Shown here: positions 33,311 through 40,782 of the stretch, piece after piece | Position numbering within the stretch: position 1 is the first letter of the stretch | Layout of the letters: every line of letters begins with the position of its first letter | From: JAUYIV01 sp040882645 | GTDB lineage: Bacteria > Actinomycetota > Acidimicrobiia > Spongiisociales > UBA11373 | Length of the DNA: 58,364 nucleotides | Assembly (NCBI GenBank): GCA_040882645.1 | Contig: JBBEAX010000094.1 | Coordinates: 1 to 58,364 of the forward strand | Reading direction: 5' to 3' | Notes under the pieces: model-generated | Seen by the model: only the letters and a program-made list of their open reading frames with translations | Databases searched by the model: none | Told to the model about the DNA's origin: nothing | Translations under genes and position numbers: made by a program

Positions 33311-33537
33311 CAGGGCACCTCATATGGAATCGGACCGGCACCGGGCAACACCGGTATCGGCAGGGTCGATGCGCTCCGGCTCCACATCTCACGCTCGAAC
33401 AGCAGTGCAAGACGCACCGGAGGTGGTGACAGCGCCGCCCGCGCCGGTCCCGCGTGCAGCAGCAGGATCAGCAGACCGGCAAGGGCGATACGAGCCGTGG
33501 GGAAGCCGGCACGCCGCAGAAGAACGGCGATAGGCAC
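33310..33537 (-). CDS. Small secreted or membrane protein, 75 residues
   Basis: GTG start at 33537 gives VPIAVLLRRAGFPTARI, a hydrophobic run ALAGLLILLLHAGPARA with a possible AxA cleavage site, and about 40 further residues rich in proline. Longer versions of the frame would run into repeats, so I reject them. It is coupled to the downstream membrane protein by TGATG. Family unknown; the start is uncertain because no clear ribosome site is present. Confidence 0.45.
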   Translation of the reverse strand: MPIAVLLRRAGFPTARIALAGLLILLLHAGPARAALSPPPVRLALLFEREMWSRSASTLPIPVLPGAGPIPYEVP

Positions 33538-33587
33538 CCGCGGAAGGTATGGGAGCCGCAGGCGCGATACAAGGGGGGTGAGAGGTC

Positions 33588-33719
33588 GGCCGCCTCCGGC
33601 GGCCTCCTGCGAAAGGGCGAAAAGCGAAAGGCGAAACCGCGTCAACGCCGCCGGAGCAGGTTTCGCCTTTCGCAGGGCCGGCCTTGGCGGGCCCATCGCA
33701 GGCCTCGCGAAGCGAGGCC
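33588..33719. repeat. Composite of REP-like hairpins and inverted heptad arrays
   Basis: In order: hairpin GGCCGCC-TCC-GGCGGCC (33588-33604); 7-mers GCGAAAA, GCGAAAG, GCGAAAC (33617-33637); the inverted partner GGTTTCGCCTTTCGC (33659-33673), perfectly complementary to 33624-33638; and hairpin GGCCTCGC-GAA-GCGAGGCC (33701-33719). The region lies between folE and the small secreted gene. Confidence 0.75.
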
Positions 33720-33725
33720 GATCGC

Positions 33726-33748
33726 AGCCCGCCGCTCAGCGGCGGGCT
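33726..33748 (-). terminator. Hairpin at the folK-folE stop codon
   Basis: AGCCCGCCGC (33726-33735) and GCGGCGGGCT (33739-33748) form a 10-bp stem with a TCA loop. The stem overlaps the stop codon (33747-33749) of the folK-folE gene, ending the folate operon. Confidence 0.55.
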
Positions 33749-34847
33749 ATTCGCGAATTAGCTCCAAGAACTCTGCGCGCGAACTTGGGTTCTGGCGGAA
33801 GCCTCCGCGCATGGCGGAGGTGACCATCGACGAGCCTTGCTTCTGGACGCCCCGCATCAGCATGCAGAAGTGGCTGCCCTCCATCACCACCGCCACGCCG
33901 TGGGGATGCAGCACCTGCTCGATGGCGTCGGCGATCTGGTTGGTGAGGCGCTCCTGAACCTGCAGGCGGCGTCCGAACAGATCGATGATCCGGGCGATCT
34001 TGCTCAGCCCGATGATCTTTTTGTTCGGCATATAGGCGACGTGTGCCTTGCCGAAGAAGGGCAACAGGTGGTGTTCGCAGAGCGAGTAGAACTCGACGTC
34101 CTTCACCAGCACCATCTCGTCGGCGTCGCTCTCGAAGATGGCGTTGTTCACCACTTCGTCGAGAGTGGTCGAGTAGCCACTCGTGAGGAAGTCGAGAGCC
34201 TTTGCCACCCGCAGAGGAGTCCGCTGCAGGCCCTCCCGATCGGAATCCTCACCGAGCCTCTCGAGGATCGCCGTCACATGCCCTTCGAGTTCGGCGTCGT
34301 ACACCTCGTCGCGGGAGGCCTCCATCTCGAGCTCCGTCGCATATCGGTCGTGGACCAACGGGTTCTTCGTCATGATCGACTCGATTCGTCCTCGCATCGG
34401 GTGGGCGATCGCCGCCAGGGTGTCGCCATCGGCCCCATACTCCCAGGAAGGGGCGACATCGGCTGCAGGGACCGCCAGATGAGCGTGCTCGGCGATAGTG
34501 GGATCGGGAATCAGCGTCCCGTCGATCTCGCCTGAGAAGCCCTCGAACAGCACCACGTCAAGGTCGATGACCCTGGGCGCGAACGGTTCCCCGGTGCGAC
34601 GCCGGCCCATCTCGGCCTCGATCGAGCGCATGATCTCCCTCAGTCCGCCAGGGTCGAGCTCGGTCTCCACCAGGGCGGCCGCGTTGAGAAAGTCGGGCTG
34701 ACCCGCCGGGCCGATGGCGGCGGTCCGATAAATCGGGCTGACGGCCACCACCTCGAATCCGGATTGCCGCTTGAGCCGGTCGAACGCCGCCGGGAGGTTC
34801 TGGGCGGCGTCGATGTTGCTGCCAAGCGACACGACCGCTCGGCTCAC
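33747..34847 (-). CDS. FolK-FolE fusion: HPPK and GTP cyclohydrolase I
   Basis: A 366-residue bifunctional protein. Residues 1-155 are 6-hydroxymethyl-dihydropterin pyrophosphokinase: VVSLGSNID, PIYRTAAIGPAGQPDFLNA and the ATP-binding RVIDLDVVLF. Residues about 175-366 are GTP cyclohydrolase I: EGLQRTPLRVAKA, YSLCEHHLLPFFGKAHVAY with the zinc Cys and His, and SHFCMLMRGVQK. The first enzyme of folate synthesis (from GTP) and a late one are thus in one chain. The GTG start overlaps the folB stop (GTGA). Both active sites look complete. Confidence 0.93.
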   Translation of the reverse strand: MSRAVVSLGSNIDAAQNLPAAFDRLKRQSGFEVVAVSPIYRTAAIGPAGQPDFLNAAALVETELDPGGLREIMRSIEAEMGRRRTGEPFAPRVIDLDVVLFEGFSGEIDGTLIPDPTIAEHAHLAVPAADVAPSWEYGADGDTLAAIAHPMRGRIESIMTKNPLVHDRYATELEMEASRDEVYDAELEGHVTAILERLGEDSDREGLQRTPLRVAKALDFLTSGYSTTLDEVVNNAIFESDADEMVLVKDVEFYSLCEHHLLPFFGKAHVAYMPNKKIIGLSKIARIIDLFGRRLQVQERLTNQIADAIEQVLHPHGVAVVMEGSHFCMLMRGVQKQGSSMVTSAMRGGFRQNPSSRAEFLELIRE

Positions 34848-35209
34848 GCCCCGCCCTCACGATCACGGGTGATCACCACGCCCACCGACTCGGCGAACCG
34901 CAGCGCCCCCGGCTTGTGGACTTCGACCTCAACCTGCTCGATCCGGGAATCGACGTCGAGGCATAGCAAGGCGATCTCGGCGGCAAGTCGCTCGACCAGC
35001 ATCGGCTTGCCGGTTTCGACATGCTCGATGATCGCCTTCGTCACCGTCCGGTAATTGATCGCATCGGCGATGTCATCGCTAGCCGCCGCAGGCCGCGTGT
35101 CCACGGAGAGCGTCACGTCGATGACGATGTCCTGGAGATTCTGCCGCTCCTCCGGGTTGATCCCCACGATCCCCCGAACCAGCAACCCCTCGATAACGAT
35201 GCGGTCCAT
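34844..35209 (-). CDS. folB: Dihydroneopterin aldolase
   Basis: A 121-residue FolB that splits 7,8-dihydroneopterin to 6-hydroxymethyl-dihydropterin and glycolaldehyde. Seen: IVIEGLLVRGIVGINPEERQNLQ, the conserved GxNPEER-type turn and Glu, INYRTVTKAIIEHV and VEVHKPGA with the catalytic Lys. It lies directly before and is coupled to folK-folE, so the three steps are adjacent. ATG at 35207-35209 with GGATTC-rich upstream sequence. Confidence 0.93.
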   Translation of the reverse strand: MDRIVIEGLLVRGIVGINPEERQNLQDIVIDVTLSVDTRPAAASDDIADAINYRTVTKAIIEHVETGKPMLVERLAAEIALLCLDVDSRIEQVEVEVHKPGALRFAESVGVVITRDREGGA

Positions 35210-35220
35210 GGGAGGATTCA

Positions 35221-35305
35221 AGCAATAAGCGATACGCAATACGCAATTCGAAGGAACGCGACCCCCACTCCGGACGCGTTCTGTCGAATTGCGAATTGCG
35301 AGTTG
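35221..35305. repeat. Inverted pair of heptanucleotide arrays
   Basis: Units AGCAATA, AGCGATA, CGCAATA, CGCAATT (35221-35248) and, inverted, CGAATTG, CGAATTG, CGAGTTG (35285-35305). CGCAATTCG at 35242 and CGAATTGCG at 35285 are perfect complements around 34 bp. It separates the SDR gene from folB within the folate gene group. Confidence 0.8.
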
Positions 35306-35325
35306 CAGGCCGAGCGCAGCGAGGC

Positions 35326-36048
35326 CTATCTCAGATGCGCTCCTCCATCCACTCTCAGTATCTCGCCGGTGATGAAGTCGTTGCGGAGGACGAACAGGAC
35401 CGCGTCGACCACTGGATCGGTTCCACCGACGCGTTCGACCGGGATCTCCTTGGCCAACTCCTTCAGATACGCCGAGCCTTTGCCGGATGGGGGAAGAATC
35501 GCCCCCAGGGCCACCGCGTTGACCCGGATGCGGGGGGCCAGCGCCTCGGCCGCAGCAACCGTGAAGGTGTCGATGCCGCCCTTCGCCACGGTGTAGGAGA
35601 AGTGATCGCCGTAGGGGCGCTGAGTGCGCCAGTCCGTCAGGTTGACCACCGCCCCTTCCCGATCGTCCGGCAATGCTCGGGCGAATGCCGCGGTCAGGAG
35701 AATCGGGGCTCGTAGGTTGACTGCGATCGTGCGATCGAAGGTGTCCGGCCCGATATCGAAAATCGTGTCCGAGGGAAACCCCGCAGCACTGTTGACCAGA
35801 ATCTCGACTGGTGCCAGCTCGGCCGCCCCGGCCACCACCCGGGCGGCATCGGCGCCGAGATCGGCCTTGACCAGCACCACTTGGGCGCCCATTGCTCGGG
35901 CCTCCGAAGCGGTGGCCTCGGCTTCGTCGGCAGAGGTGTTGTAGTGGAGCACTAGGTCGCAGCCCGCTTGAGCGAGGCCGAGGACGATCGCCTTGCCAAC
36001 CCGCTTCGCCCCACCGGTGACAAGGGCCGTCTTTCCCTGAAGATCCAT
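35326..36048 (-). CDS. SDR-family pteridine-reductase-like protein
   Basis: A 240-residue short-chain dehydrogenase: nucleotide-binding TGGAKRVGKA, NSAAG, and active-site Tyr-Lys in YTVAK. The combination of GGAKRVG and NLTDWRTQRPYGDH resembles pteridine reductases and FolM (dihydromonapterin reductase) more than FabG. The Arg after the first glycine turn favours NADPH. Position ahead of folB and folK-folE supports a pterin substrate. The folate genes folP and folC are not present. ATG at 36048. Confidence 0.78.
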   Translation of the reverse strand: MDLQGKTALVTGGAKRVGKAIVLGLAQAGCDLVLHYNTSADEAEATASEARAMGAQVVLVKADLGADAARVVAGAAELAPVEILVNSAAGFPSDTIFDIGPDTFDRTIAVNLRAPILLTAAFARALPDDREGAVVNLTDWRTQRPYGDHFSYTVAKGGIDTFTVAAAEALAPRIRVNAVALGAILPPSGKGSAYLKELAKEIPVERVGGTDPVVDAVLFVLRNDFITGEILRVDGGAHLR

Positions 36049-36109
36049 GGCCGGGGAGGGTAATAGCGGGCAGGTCGCCTCCCGCCTCCAGCCTCCGCCA
36101 AGAAGGACA

Positions 36110-36259
36110 GGAGGGCTTCCGCCCTCCGCCTTTCCGCCCTCCGCAAGAAGGGCCCAGATCCCGACGCCCGCGTGGTTGCGGTTTCGCCCCTCGCCGGCCG
36201 GCCCAAGGCGGCCGGAGGCCGCCCGCCGGCCTTCGCCCATCGCAGGCCGAGCGAAGCGA
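36110..36259. repeat. REP-like hairpin cluster
   Basis: Contains GGAGGGC-TTCC-GCCCTCC (36110-36127), a direct repeat TTCCGCCCTCCGC (36117 and 36132), hairpin GGCGGCC-GGA-GGCCGCC (36207-36223) and CAGGCCGAGCGAAGCGAGGCC (36242 on), which also occurs in variant form at 33700, 35305 and 37080. Non-coding space between the divergent SDR and membrane-protein genes. Confidence 0.65.
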
Positions 36260-36280
36260 GGCCCAACTCCAAGACCCGAC

Positions 36281-36286
36281 TACCGT
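36281..36286 (+). promoter_or_regulatory. -10 box (TACCGT) of a probable leaderless start
   Basis: TACCGT ends seven bases before the GTG at 36294. The phrase GACTACCGTTT is shared with the region before the BTAD regulator. Confidence 0.5.
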
Positions 36287-36293
36287 TTCAGGC

Positions 36294-36896
36294 GTGACGA
36301 GTGCCGATCCCAGGCATGGCCGTTGGATCCTGCCGCTGATGATTGCGGCGATGGTCGTGCTCACCTACACGTTCGTGAACAACATCGAGCCGGCAGCGAG
36401 CCCATCGGGCACGACGGTGGCCGGTGGTTCGACGGTGACCAGCGATCCCGATACGTCGACGACGACCCTGCCGCAAGAACTGGCGGCCTTCATGGTGACG
36501 GTCGACATTCTCGAGGACCAGGCCATCGAATACGGCGAAGAGGTCGACCGAATCAACGCCGATTGGGACAATCGGACCGCCCAGTTTGCGGAGACCCGCA
36601 CGGCCTTGGTCGATCTCGCCGCCGAGATCGAGGGCTGGGAAACCGATGTCGCCCAGGTGTCCAACATCCCCCCGGTCCTCGCGGCGTCACACGTCGCCCT
36701 TCTGGCCGAGGTGTCCGACCTGGCTCCAACGATGACTCGCATCATCGCTGGACTCGACGCTTCGGACGACGGGACACTCCGCCGGGCGGCGACCGCCGAA
36801 TTCCAAGCCGAGATCCAACAGGTTCTCGACGCCATCGAGACGATTCGGGAAACCGCACGCGCCAGCGTGACACCGACCACCGACGCCGAAGCCTGA
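36294..36896 (+). CDS. Membrane-anchored coiled-coil protein, unknown
   Basis: A 200-residue protein with an N-terminal membrane helix (WILPLMIAAMVVLTYTFV), a Thr/Ser-rich external linker (TTVAGG, DTSTTTLPQEL) and a helical domain rich in Ala, Glu and Asp that could form a coiled coil (about residues 65-190). No family recognised. GTG start fits the upstream TACCGT box. It ends just before an assembly gap. Confidence 0.65.
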   Translation: MTSADPRHGRWILPLMIAAMVVLTYTFVNNIEPAASPSGTTVAGGSTVTSDPDTSTTTLPQELAAFMVTVDILEDQAIEYGEEVDRINADWDNRTAQFAETRTALVDLAAEIEGWETDVAQVSNIPPVLAASHVALLAEVSDLAPTMTRIIAGLDASDDGTLRRAATAEFQAEIQQVLDAIETIRETARASVTPTTDAEA

Positions 36897-36911
36897 GGGG
36901 CCGCCCTTCGG

Positions 36912-36921
36912 NNNNNNNNNN
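36912..36921. other. Assembly gap (ten N)
   Basis: Ten N between GGGCCGCCCTTCGG, which looks like half of a hairpin, and a run of seven C. As at the first gap, the break falls in a repeat cluster; the real sequence length is unknown. Confidence 0.95.
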
Positions 36922-36943
36922 CCCCCCCGCGATTCGCAATGTG

Positions 36944-37133
36944 GGGCCACCCTTCGGGTGGCCCGCAATTTGCAATTCGCGATACGCAATTCGACAGAAA
37001 CCGCCAGACCCGCGAACGCGCTCACCGTCTTGGCTAATTGCCAATTGCGGGAGGCGGGCGCAGCCCGCCGACCATCGCGGGGCGAGCGAAGCGAGACCCT
37101 CCGTCGTATTGCGAATCGCGTATTGCGAATCGC
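36944..37133. repeat. Hairpin and three heptanucleotide arrays
   Basis: Perfect hairpin GGGCCACCC-TTC-GGGTGGCCC (36944-36964), then 7-mers GCAATTT, GCAATTC, GCGATAC, GCAATTC (36965-36992), TAATTGC, CAATTGC (37035-37048, inverted relative to the first), and GTATTGC, GAATCGC, GTATTGC, GAATCGC (37106-37133). All lie downstream of glnA. Confidence 0.8.
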
Positions 37134-37181
37134 AAGAGATCGTTTTGGCGACCGTCTTCGGCCGCCAACCCGATCGACCCC

Positions 37182-38603
37182 TCAACAGTCGTAATACAGG
37201 CGGAACTCCCAGGGGTGGGGGCGGAGGCGGATGGCGTCGACTTCGCGTAGCCGCTTGTAGTTGATCCAATCCTCGATCAAGTCCTCGGTGAACACGTCGC
37301 CGGCGAGCAGAAACTCATGGTCGGCTTCCAGCGCGGCCAGCGCTTCCTCCAAGGAGCCCGGCACGGACGGCACCTTGGCCAGCTCCTCCGGGGGCAGGTC
37401 GTACAGGTCCTTGTCGACCGGGGCGCCGGGGTCCAGCTTTCGGGCGATCCCGTCGAGGCCAGCCATCAGCATCGCCGAGAAGGCGAGGTGAGCGTTCGCC
37501 GACGGGTCGGGGCACCGAAACTCGAGCCGCTTGAGGGCGGGCTTCCGGCTGTAGACCGGGATCCGCACCGCCGCCGACCGGTTCCGCTGGCTGTAGACCA
37601 GGTTCACGGGTGCCTCATACCCCGGAACCAGCCGTCGGTATGAGTTGGTGGTCGGGGCGGCGAACGCCAACAGCGCCGCGGCGTGGGTCAGCAGGCCACC
37701 GATGTAGTGCCGAGCCATGTCGGACAAGCCGGCGTAGCCCTTCTCGTCGTAGAACAGGGGCTTGCCGTCGAGCCACAGGCTCTGGTGGACATGCATCCCC
37801 GATCCGTTGTCCTGGAAGATCGGCTTCGGCATGAACGTGACCGTTTTGCCGTAGAGCGTCGCGGTGTTCTTGACGATGTACTTGAACATCGTCACCTTGT
37901 CGGCTGTTGCCAGCAGCGAGCCGTAACGGATGTCGATCTCGGCCTGACCCGCGGTACCCACCTCGTGATGCTGCACCTCGACGTCGATGCCGGCGTCGAT
38001 CAGGCGTGCCGCCATTTCGGACCGCAGATCCTGAAAGTGATCGGTGGGAGGCACCGGGAAGTAGCCCTCCTTGTATCCCGGCTTGTAACCGAGGTTCCCC
38101 CCGGGCTCGTCGGCACCGGTGTTCCAGGCCCCTTCGATCGAGTCGACCTCGTAGAAGCCGGAGAACTGGTTCTGATCGAACCTCACCGAGTCGAGGATGT
38201 AGAACTCGGCCTCCGGTCCCCAGTAGGACACATCGGCCAGACCGGTGGACTTGAGGTAGGCCTCCGCCTTCTGGGCGATGAAGCGCGGGTCCTTCTCATA
38301 CGGCTGACCGGTGACCGGGTCACGGACCCAGCAGTAGAGGATCAGGGTACGTCGATCGCGGAACGCGTCTTCGACCGCGGTGTCCGGGTCGGGGACGAGC
38401 AGCATGTCCGACTCCTGGATCTCCTGGAACCCGCGGATCGAGGAGCCGTCGAATCCGAACCCCTCGGTGAACGCCTCCTCGTCGACCTGGCTCACCGGAA
38501 CCGTGAAGTGCTGCACCTGGCCGGGCAGGTCGATGAACCTGAGATCGACGAACTCGTATGCGCCTTCCGCCAGCATCTTCACCACGTCTTTGGGTGACGC
38601 CAT
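37182..38603 (-). CDS. glnA: Glutamine synthetase type I-beta
   Basis: A 473-residue glutamine synthetase joining ammonia to glutamate with ATP. Motifs: GFGFDGSSIRGF, GPEAEFYILD (metal-binding Glu), VEVQHHEVGTAGQAEID, KPIFQDNGSGMHVHQS and RCPDPSANAHLAFSAMLMAG. The DKDLYDLPPEE segment carries the tyrosine that GlnE adenylylates in type I-beta enzymes. GGAAGGAG precedes the ATG at 38603. Divergent from a second synthetase; the 151-bp gap holds a GlnR-box-like array. Confidence 0.96.
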   Translation of the reverse strand: MASPKDVVKMLAEGAYEFVDLRFIDLPGQVQHFTVPVSQVDEEAFTEGFGFDGSSIRGFQEIQESDMLLVPDPDTAVEDAFRDRRTLILYCWVRDPVTGQPYEKDPRFIAQKAEAYLKSTGLADVSYWGPEAEFYILDSVRFDQNQFSGFYEVDSIEGAWNTGADEPGGNLGYKPGYKEGYFPVPPTDHFQDLRSEMAARLIDAGIDVEVQHHEVGTAGQAEIDIRYGSLLATADKVTMFKYIVKNTATLYGKTVTFMPKPIFQDNGSGMHVHQSLWLDGKPLFYDEKGYAGLSDMARHYIGGLLTHAAALLAFAAPTTNSYRRLVPGYEAPVNLVYSQRNRSAAVRIPVYSRKPALKRLEFRCPDPSANAHLAFSAMLMAGLDGIARKLDPGAPVDKDLYDLPPEELAKVPSVPGSLEEALAALEADHEFLLAGDVFTEDLIEDWINYKRLREVDAIRLRPHPWEFRLYYDC

Positions 38604-38654
38604 TGACCGACTCCTTCCGTTCCCCGGTACGACGAGCCTTTGTAGTTCCCGCTC

Positions 38655-38692
38655 GTTTCCCGACGGTTGCCGATGTGTGAACACTTTGTTTC
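38655..38692. promoter_or_regulatory. GlnR-box-like array
   Basis: Four half-sites at exact 11-bp spacing on the plus strand: GTTTC-n6-GTTGC-n6-GTGAA-n6-GTTTC (38655, 38666, 38677, 38688). Read on the other strand this is GAAAC-n6-TTCAC-n6-GCAAC-n6-GAAAC, matching the a-site/b-site plan of actinobacterial GlnR boxes (gTnAC-n6-GaAAC). It lies between the two glutamine synthetase genes, with a glnR-like gene close by. Confidence 0.65.
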
Positions 38693-38754
38693 GTGTCCGC
38701 CTCCACCTTCTCAATCGGAGGCTCCGCCCGTACGATGACCTGCCGGGAGGTCAT

Positions 38755-40083
38755 ATGGGCAAGCAAGAGGAATACGTTCTCCGCACCGTCGAGGAGCGAG
38801 GCATCCGCTTCATCCGGCTGTGGTTCACCGATGTCCTCGGGTTCCTCAAGTCCTTTGCCATCACCCCCGCCGAGCTGGAGACCGCGTTCGACGAGGGAAT
38901 GCAGTTCGACGGTTCGGCGATCAATGGCTTCTCACGGGTGCAGGAGGCAGACATGCTGGCGCACCCGGACCCGACCACCTTTCAGATCCTCCCCTGGCGT
39001 TCGGACCAGGCGGGGGTGGCCCGGATGTTCTGCAACATCACCACTCCTGACAACGAGCAATTCGAGGGAGATCCCCGGTCGGTGCTGCAGCGCAACCTGC
39101 AGAGGGCGGCCGACCTGGGCTACTCGTTCATGGTGGGGCCCGAGGTGGAGTACTTCTACTTTGCGGACGCGGGACCGGTGCCGCAGACCCTCGACCGCGG
39201 CGGGTACTTCGACCTGACCCCCCTCGACGTGGCCCAGGAGTACCGGCGCCGTACGATCATGGCGCTCGAGAATCTCGGTATCCCGGTGGAAGCCTCACAT
39301 CACGAGGTCGCTCCCAGCCAGCACGAACTCGACCTGCGGTACACGGATGCCCTCACCATGGCCGACAGCTTCATGACCACCCGACTGGCGGTGAAGGAGG
39401 TGGCCATGGAGCATGGGATCCATGCCACCTTCATGCCCAAACCGATCGAAGCAGTCGACGGCAGCGGGCTCCATCTTCACCTGTCGCTGTTCGAAGGCGA
39501 CCGCAACGCGTTCCACGAGGCCGGGGCGGAGTATGGGCTGTCGAAAGTGGCCAGAGGCTTTATCGCCGGGCTGCTCCACCACGGACGGGAGATCACCGCG
39601 GTCACCAATCAGTGGGTGAACTCCTACAAGCGATTGGTGTCGGGGTTCGACGCCCCGGTGTGGATCACCTGGGCTCGTAACAACCAGTCGGCGCTGGTGC
39701 GGGTGCCGACGCCGAAGAAGGGCAAGCCGGCGAGCACACGAATCGAATACCGCTCCCCCGATCCGGCGTGCAACCCGTACCTGGCGTTCTCGGTGATCCT
39801 CGCCGCCGGCCTCGCCGGGATCGAGGGCAACTACGACCTTCCGCCGGAAGTGGCATCGAACGTCAAGGGCATCACCCCGGAAGAACTGGCTGCAAACGGG
39901 GTCAATCGAATCCCCGACAACCTGGCGTCGGCCCTCGACGCCATGGAAGGCTCGGAACTGGTTGCCGAGGCATTGGGCGAGCACCTGTTCGAGTGGTTCC
40001 TGCGGAACAAGCGCTCCGAATGGGACAGATACCAGCGTCACGTGAGCCGGTACGAACTCGAGGAGTTCCTGCCGATACTCTGA
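38755..40083 (+). CDS. Glutamine synthetase (GlnA2/type I-alpha-like)
   Basis: A 442-residue glutamine synthetase-family protein. It has GMQFDGSAINGF, GPEVEYFYF, ASHHEVAPSQHELDL, KPIEAVDGSGLHLHLS and RSPDPACNPYLAFSVILAAGL, so catalytic residues look intact. It lacks the roughly 25-residue insertion and the adenylylation tyrosine segment (here NVKGITPEE), as in GlnA2-type enzymes. GGGAGG lies before the ATG at 38755. It could make glutamine or act on another amine such as a polyamine; homologues of both kinds exist. Followed by glnR. Confidence 0.9.
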   Translation: MGKQEEYVLRTVEERGIRFIRLWFTDVLGFLKSFAITPAELETAFDEGMQFDGSAINGFSRVQEADMLAHPDPTTFQILPWRSDQAGVARMFCNITTPDNEQFEGDPRSVLQRNLQRAADLGYSFMVGPEVEYFYFADAGPVPQTLDRGGYFDLTPLDVAQEYRRRTIMALENLGIPVEASHHEVAPSQHELDLRYTDALTMADSFMTTRLAVKEVAMEHGIHATFMPKPIEAVDGSGLHLHLSLFEGDRNAFHEAGAEYGLSKVARGFIAGLLHHGREITAVTNQWVNSYKRLVSGFDAPVWITWARNNQSALVRVPTPKKGKPASTRIEYRSPDPACNPYLAFSVILAAGLAGIEGNYDLPPEVASNVKGITPEELAANGVNRIPDNLASALDAMEGSELVAEALGEHLFEWFLRNKRSEWDRYQRHVSRYELEEFLPIL

Positions 40084-40127
40084 CAGCCAGCAACCAGCCA
40101 CAGCTCCGGCTCCAGCCAGAGGCGCGT

Positions 40128-40772
40128 ATGCATGTAGCAGTACATCCAGGGTCTCCTTCCCCAGATCTGATCGACGCGCTGCGCGCTGCCGGGATGACGC
40201 CGGTACCAGCGGCCGACGCCGCGGCGATCGCGGAGAGCGAGCCGGCCGAGGGGTGGGCTCTGGTCGTTGTCGAGTTGGGAAGCGACACCGAGGTAGGGCT
40301 CTCAGTGGCGCGCCGGGTTCGCTCCGAGGCCTCGGCTCCCGTACTGGTGGTCACGTCGACTTCGGCAGCGTCAGCGCTCGCCGATGGGGACTTCGACGAC
40401 TTCATCCTCTCGCCGGTCGATCCGGCAGAACTCGCTCTTCGGGTGCGCCGCCTGGCGATCAGGGATGCCGCCCCGACCGACGAGGTCATCACCTTCAAGG
40501 ACCTGGCCTTGAACCTCGCCACCTACCAGGCGACCGTCGGCACCGACCCGGTCGACCTGACCTACATGGAGTACGAATTGCTGCGGTTCTTCGCCACCCA
40601 CCCGGGCCGGGTGTGGTCGCGTGAGCAATTGCTCAGCCGGGTCTGGGGCTACGACTACTTCGGTGGCGCCCGCACCGTCGATGTACATGTGAGGCGACTG
40701 CGGGCGAAGCTCGGCGAGGAACGCTCGTCGTGGATCACCACCGTCAGGAGCGTTGGCTACCGGTTTGGCTGA
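40128..40772 (+). CDS. glnR: GlnR-type nitrogen response regulator
   Basis: A 214-residue OmpR-family protein. The C-terminal winged helix (HPGRVWSREQLLSRVWGYDYFGG, here quoted as VWGYDYFGGARTVDVHVRR) is almost the same as that of Streptomyces GlnR. The N-terminal receiver is degenerate: VVVELGSDTE stands where the phosphorylated Asp is expected, as in the atypical, orphan GlnR group. No sensor kinase is next to it. Neighbouring synthetase genes and the box between them support a role as nitrogen regulator. ATG at 40128 follows the stop of the preceding gene by 44 bp. Confidence 0.85.
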   Translation: MHVAVHPGSPSPDLIDALRAAGMTPVPAADAAAIAESEPAEGWALVVVELGSDTEVGLSVARRVRSEASAPVLVVTSTSAASALADGDFDDFILSPVDPAELALRVRRLAIRDAAPTDEVITFKDLALNLATYQATVGTDPVDLTYMEYELLRFFATHPGRVWSREQLLSRVWGYDYFGGARTVDVHVRRLRAKLGEERSSWITTVRSVGYRFG

Positions 40773-40782
40773 TCGGTGACGC

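Noticed and set aside
32465..33537. Conjugation (VirB8/TcpC-like) gene pair
   Set aside because: Only the membrane-helix-plus-external-domain layout is similar; no other transfer gene is present.
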